Source: Anaerosalibacter massiliensis (GTDB lineage: Bacteria; Bacillota; Clostridia; Tissierellales; Sporanaerobacteraceae). From it: a DNA stretch of 64,000 bases. The DNA lies in assembly GCA_000751555.1 (NCBI GenBank), contig CCEZ01000049.1:62001-126000 (forward strand), given 5' to 3'. This document shows positions 60,094 to 64,000 of the stretch, piece after piece (within the stretch, counting starts at the first letter, position 1; each line of letters begins with the position of its first letter). The position numbers and the translations under genes were made by a program. The notes under the pieces were generated by a model. That model worked only from the letters and a program-made list of their open reading frames with translations. It did no database searches and was not told where the DNA came from.

Positions 60094-61269
60094 TTATAAT
60101 GAAGCCATGTATATATTTAAAACATCCTCATATGCAAGAGGTTTAAAAGAACCTACTGTACCTTTATTATGGTCAACAGCAGCTTTAGCCATTTTATCTA
60201 AATTTTCTTTTCCAATTCCTACCTCTTCCAAAGTAGCTGGCAATCCTAGTGAATTAAAGTACTCTCTTGTTTTATCTATAGCTTCATTAGCTATGACATA
60301 ATCATTTTTATTTCTGTCAATACCCCATATATTTATACCATACTCTACAAATTTATATACATTTTCATCATCTAAAACATGTCTCATCCAATTAGGATAT
60401 AGTATTGCAAGACCTACTCCATGAGTAATATCATAATATGCACTTAATTCATGTTCAATAGCATGAACACTCCATTTAAAATCATTTCCCTTGCCATATC
60501 CTAAGAGTCCGTTAATTGCAAGGCTTGATGCCCACATTATATTACTCCTTGCCTCATAATTTTCTGGTTCATCTATAGCTATTTTTCCATATTTTATACA
60601 AGTTTTTAGAATTGCCTCTGCCATTCTATCTTGTAAATAAGCCTCTTTTGTTCTACTAAAATAAGATTCAAATACATGACTCATAATATCAGCTACTCCT
60701 GCAGCTGTCTGATTTTTTGGAACTGTAAATGTATATTCTGGATCTAGTATTGAAAATTTAGGAGCCATAGTTGGATGACCAACACTTAGCTTTTGATTAG
60801 TTTCCATATTAGTAATTACTGCACCAGCATCCATTTCTGAACCTGTAGCAGATAATGTAAGTACTGTACCTATAGGAAGAGAATTTTTAACTTTAGCTTT
60901 TCCAATTAAAAGATCCCAAGGATCTCCATCATAATAATAACCTGCTCCTATAACTTTTGCACAATCTATAGAACTTCCACCACCTATAGGTAAAATAAAT
61001 TCTACTTCCTTTTCTTTACAAATTTTTATTCCTTCTCTTACACTTGTTATTCTAGGATTAGGATCTACATCTGCTAATTCCCAATAATCTATATTATTAT
61101 CTTTTAGTATGTTAACTGCCTCATTATATATACCAGTCTTTTTAATACTTCCCTTTCCATAAACAATAAGAACTTTAGAACCGTATTTTTTTATTTCCCT
61201 ACCTAAAACTTCTATTTGTCCTTTACCAAAAAATATTTTTGTTGGAATAGAATAATTAAAATTTAGCAT
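60094..61269 (-). CDS. Iron-containing alcohol dehydrogenase (BdhA/BdhB-like)
   Basis: A 391-aa group III alcohol dehydrogenase. PTKIFFGKGQIEVLG is the typical start; GGGSSIDCAKVIG binds NAD(P); VADIMSHVFESYF, WSVHAIEHELSAYYDITHG and HNKGTVGSFKPL hold the metal ligands (Asp and His). It is close to clostridial butanol dehydrogenases and YqhD, which reduce aldehydes with NADPH or NADH. The frame is open to 61299; the ATG at 61267-61269 after AAAGGAG fits homologues. Confidence 0.92.
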   Translation of the reverse strand: MLNFNYSIPTKIFFGKGQIEVLGREIKKYGSKVLIVYGKGSIKKTGIYNEAVNILKDNNIDYWELADVDPNPRITSVREGIKICKEKEVEFILPIGGGSSIDCAKVIGAGYYYDGDPWDLLIGKAKVKNSLPIGTVLTLSATGSEMDAGAVITNMETNQKLSVGHPTMAPKFSILDPEYTFTVPKNQTAAGVADIMSHVFESYFSRTKEAYLQDRMAEAILKTCIKYGKIAIDEPENYEARSNIMWASSLAINGLLGYGKGNDFKWSVHAIEHELSAYYDITHGVGLAILYPNWMRHVLDDENVYKFVEYGINIWGIDRNKNDYVIANEAIDKTREYFNSLGLPATLEEVGIGKENLDKMAKAAVDHNKGTVGSFKPLAYEDVLNIYMASL

Positions 61270-61356
61270 CGTGCCAACTCCTTTCCAAATATTTAGCATA
61301 GTACCAATAATATATTACCCTTATTTGCATATCTAAAACTATAAATTAATAATTTA

Positions 61357-62730
61357 TTATATATATTCTTTATCAGTTAGTATTTTCTCTTGCCAATTTT
61401 TCTTTTTGTAAATAAAAATTCCATATAAGCATATTATTAAATTGCTAAAACTCATTGAAAACCATATTCCTGTAGGTCCTATATTTGTAAAATGCTTAAA
61501 TATAAGTATCATAGGAAGTCTTACAAACCAAAGTCTTCCTACCTCCATTGACATAGAATATTTAGTATGTCCTGACCCTTGAAATATACCTTGAAGTACA
61601 CTGAATATTCCCATTAATGGCATAGATACTGAAATATATCTAAGATAATTAATACCTTGATATATAACCTCTTTATCATCTTTTGAACGTATGAAAAAAT
61701 TAATTATTTCTTTATCCTTCCATAATATAAATATGACCCCTATAGTTGAAAAAAGTACTGTTAATCTTAATGATTTTTTAAATGCCTCTTTTACCCTGTC
61801 TAATTGATTAGCACCTATATTTTGCCCTACAATAGATGTTAATGCTGCTCCAATACCCATAGCAGGTTGTGATATAAGCGATGTAATCCTATTGACCATT
61901 CCAAAAGCAGCTATAGTAGCTGTTCCATAAGATGCTATAAAAGTATTGAGAACCATAAAGCCTAAAGCTGAACCAGATTGCCCAATGGAAGCAGGCAATG
62001 CAACATTTAAAATTCTTTTAATTATAAATTTATCAAATTTAAACTTTTTAAAACTTGGTCTAATCGTATTGGAACCTTTAAACATTATGTACATACTAGA
62101 AACGGCAAGAAAAACCCTTGAAATTATTGTTGCAATAGCAGCCCCTGCAATTCCCATATTAAAATTAAATATAAAAATAGGGTCCAATACTGTATTGATT
62201 ATAGCACTAATACCACTAAGTACAGTTGGTAAAAGAGTATTTCCTTGAGCATTCATAATAGAATTAAAATTAAAAAACAAAAACATAAAAGATAAATCTA
62301 AAAAACTTAATTTTAAATATGTATTGCTATATTTAGCTAAATCACCTTTTCCTCCCATCAACTTAATTACAAGAGGTGTTATTATATATCCAATAATAGA
62401 AAAACAAATAGCAAATATTAAAGATACTATAATAAGCTGACTAGCATATTTATTAGCTTCTTCCTCTTTTGAAGCCCCAATTAATTGAGATAGTATAGAT
62501 GTTCCAGCAACTGAAAGTCCAATACCTATAGATATAAACAGATATAATACTGGCCAAACAAAAGATGTAGAAGCAAATTGGACAGAACCTAATTTGCTTA
62601 CCCACATTCCATCTACTACATTATAAAGGGTTTGAATTAAGTTATTAACCATAATAGGCAATGATAATGTTATAATTACCTTATACAATTCTCCACCAAG
62701 TATGAGATCTTTTCTTTTATCCTCTTTCAT
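61357..62730 (-). CDS. MATE-family efflux transporter
   Basis: A 457-aa antiporter with about 12 membrane segments. LPIMVNNLIQTLYNVVDGMW at the N terminus, MNAQGNTLLPTVLSGIS and GIFQGSGHTKYSMSMEVGR in the two halves are family motifs; the subtype is nearer to DinF/NorM of Clostridia. ATG start after GGGGGAG. The substrate is unknown. Confidence 0.92.
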   Translation of the reverse strand: MKEDKRKDLILGGELYKVIITLSLPIMVNNLIQTLYNVVDGMWVSKLGSVQFASTSFVWPVLYLFISIGIGLSVAGTSILSQLIGASKEEEANKYASQLIIVSLIFAICFSIIGYIITPLVIKLMGGKGDLAKYSNTYLKLSFLDLSFMFLFFNFNSIMNAQGNTLLPTVLSGISAIINTVLDPIFIFNFNMGIAGAAIATIISRVFLAVSSMYIMFKGSNTIRPSFKKFKFDKFIIKRILNVALPASIGQSGSALGFMVLNTFIASYGTATIAAFGMVNRITSLISQPAMGIGAALTSIVGQNIGANQLDRVKEAFKKSLRLTVLFSTIGVIFILWKDKEIINFFIRSKDDKEVIYQGINYLRYISVSMPLMGIFSVLQGIFQGSGHTKYSMSMEVGRLWFVRLPMILIFKHFTNIGPTGIWFSMSFSNLIICLYGIFIYKKKNWQEKILTDKEYI

Positions 62731-62779
62731 ATAACTCCCCCATTTATAACTTATTTAGATACACGAAATAATATTTATA

Positions 62780-63088
62780 TTATATCACTTTTAATAAAAA
62801 ATTGCTTGAAAGTAATTGTATATTATAAAAAAACCTATTAAAGATAATAAAAACCACCTCAAATAATATGGAAAGTATGGCTGATAAAATAAATGTGGAA
62901 CCATATGCAATCCACATAGTTCCATTAGCCTTATTATATGCTTTTACATCAGAAATTTCTTCCGTTTTAACTCTTGTTCCAGACCAAAAATGCATTGGAG
63001 TTTTCTTTTTTAATGCAAATATTCCAATCCCAATAAAAACTGTAGCACATATAAATGAAATTACTACCAATGGCATTGCAGTCCCCAT
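62780..63088 (-). CDS. Small two-span membrane protein
   Basis: A 102-aa protein with a hydrophobic segment at about residues 5-25, a polar middle (MHFWSGTRVKTEEISDVKAY), and a second long hydrophobic segment (about 56-85). The middle is similar to small SdpI/DUF3784-like membrane proteins, but I cannot assign it firmly. ATG start after GGAGGG. It lies 27 bp upstream of the adenosine deaminase end, same strand. Confidence 0.72.
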   Translation of the reverse strand: MGTAMPLVVISFICATVFIGIGIFALKKKTPMHFWSGTRVKTEEISDVKAYNKANGTMWIAYGSTFILSAILSILFEVVFIIFNRFFYNIQLLSSNFLLKVI

Positions 63089-63114
63089 ATATAAACCCTC
63101 CTAATCTAGGAAAA

Positions 63115-64000
63115 TTATATATTTTTTAAGCTATCTTCTATTATTCTTTTTAAATGGTTTTTCTCCTCTTCAGGTAAAAATGTAGCTTTTACTGAATTTT
63201 CCATAATTTTCATTATATCTTCAATGGAAAATCCTAATTCTTCTATTAAAAGACTATATTCTTTATCTAATGAAGTATTTGAAACAGTTGTATTATCAGT
63301 ATTTACTGTTACTAATATGTCATTATTTAAAAATTCCCTTATAGGATATTCATCTATTGAGTTTACTGCCTTAGTTTGTAAATTACTTATAGGACACATT
63401 TCTAAAAATATATCTTTTTCTTTTAGCAATTTCATTATATTAGGATTTTTTATAGCTGCTATTCCATGGCCTATTCTTTGAGCATGTAAAAGTTCTACAG
63501 ATTTAATTATATTTTCATCTCTTCCAGTTTCTCCCGCATGGACTGTTATATTGTATCCTTTTTCATAAGCTAAATCAAAAGCTTCCTTATGTTTCTCTGG
63601 TGGAAAACCTTCTTCTCCTCCAGCTAAATCTACTGCTACTACTCCTTTTCCAAGAAATTTCTCTCCCTTTTTAACTACCTCTATACTTTTATCCACACTC
63701 TCATACCTCATACATGCAAGTATAGCATTAGACAATATATTAAAATCTTTCTTAGCTCTTTCCATTCCTTTCAACACACTTTCTACAGCTTCATCAAAAC
63801 TAAGACCTTTTTTCATAAAAAGGAATGGTGCAAATCTTATTTCTGCATATTTTACATTTTGTTTACTTAAATCCTCTAAAAGTTCATATGTAATCCTTTC
63901 TATATTTTCTTTACTTTGCATTATTTTCAATGGATAAGAAAACTTCTCTAAATACTCAACCAATGAATTGCATCCATCTTCTACCTTAACCATTTTCTCA
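63115..64000 (-). CDS. add: Adenosine deaminase, 5' part outside the window
   Basis: Zn enzyme that turns adenosine into inosine. Visible motifs are YAEIRFAPFL, VDLAGGE, NITVHAGETGRDE (catalytic Glu), AQRIGHGI (His), EMCPISNLQT and VTVNTDNTTV (Asp ligands). The frame stays open to base 64000; an ATG at 63991-63993 is internal, because the N-terminal HVHLDG metal motif is missing and must lie beyond the window. Purine salvage. Confidence 0.93.
   Translation of the reverse strand, partial: EKMVKVEDGCNSLVEYLEKFSYPLKIMQSKENIERITYELLEDLSKQNVKYAEIRFAPFLFMKKGLSFDEAVESVLKGMERAKKDFNILSNAILACMRYESVDKSIEVVKKGEKFLGKGVVAVDLAGGEEGFPPEKHKEAFDLAYEKGYNITVHAGETGRDENIIKSVELLHAQRIGHGIAAIKNPNIMKLLKEKDIFLEMCPISNLQTKAVNSIDEYPIREFLNNDILVTVNTDNTTVSNTSLDKEYSLLIEELGFSIEDIMKIMENSVKATFLPEEEKNHLKRIIEDSLKNI

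Noticed and set aside
1-64000. CRISPR arrays, tRNA or rRNA genes, insertion sequences, phage genes
   Set aside because: No regularly spaced repeats, cloverleaf sequences, transposase motifs or phage structural genes were found on reading both strands.

Overview
The window is a low-GC, gene-dense piece of a bacterial chromosome. It most resembles an anaerobic Gram-positive of the Clostridia, possibly the Tissierellales. Supporting signs are the oxygen-sensitive class III ribonucleotide reductase (NrdDG), lipoboxes, AGGAGG-type ribosome binding sites, a T-box leader, LytR-CpsA-Psr proteins, a lactose/cellobiose PTS, and corrinoid and double-cubane Fe-S proteins. No rRNA, tRNA, transposase, phage module or CRISPR array was seen. 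Almost all genes are on the minus strand. The plus-strand exceptions are a transglutaminase and its frameshifted neighbour, a flavin-reductase remnant, the PTS operon and a phosphoesterase.

Layout. 1-4 kb: cut-off pepD, an orphan beta-class DNA methyltransferase, a transglutaminase, a frameshifted TIGR04076-type gene and a DUF3221 lipoprotein. 4-9.5 kb: nitroreductase, nrdD-nrdG behind two NrdR-like boxes, DegV and MsrA. 9.5-16 kb: LrgAB, a MATE pump, an envelope group (polysaccharide deacetylase plus two LCP paralogues) and a YdbC/PC4-like protein. 16-22.3 kb: a lipoprotein, then PRD regulator-small membrane protein-EIIB-EIIC-EIIA, converging on a sugar isomerase across a 64-bp perfect palindrome. 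22.3-34.8 kb: a MarR-controlled heterodimeric ABC exporter, a membrane-anchored OB-like protein, a nitroreductase, a coiled-coil protein, a SAM methyltransferase, a winged-helix/MFS pair and a PepSY lipoprotein.

34.8-43.7 kb is the most distinctive region. Eight same-strand genes run, in transcription order: corrinoid protein, URO-D-type methyltransferase B1, A1, a RACo-type reactivase, A2, B2, double-cubane-cluster protein (YjiM-like) and its ATPase reductase (YjiL-like). One corrinoid protein and one reactivase serve four URO-D-family methyltransferases of two subtypes in mirror order. No MtrH- or MttB-type enzyme and no transporter is present, so the methyl donor and acceptor cannot be read from the sequence. 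This is the best candidate for an undescribed system.

44-64 kb: a CPBP protease, a DUF975 protein, glycerol dehydrogenase, a phosphoesterase, DUF1284, and a threonine operon (aspartokinase-hom-thrC-thrB) behind a T-box leader that reads as threonine-specific. These are followed by a pyridoxamine kinase, a radical SAM protein, DUF4153, two peptidyl-prolyl isomerases, a HIRAN protein, an Fe-alcohol dehydrogenase, a second MATE pump, a small membrane protein and a cut-off adenosine deaminase.

A second oddity is that three genes (TIGR04076, PepSY lipoprotein, DUF4153) have a good ribosome binding site followed at normal spacing by ATA instead of ATG.
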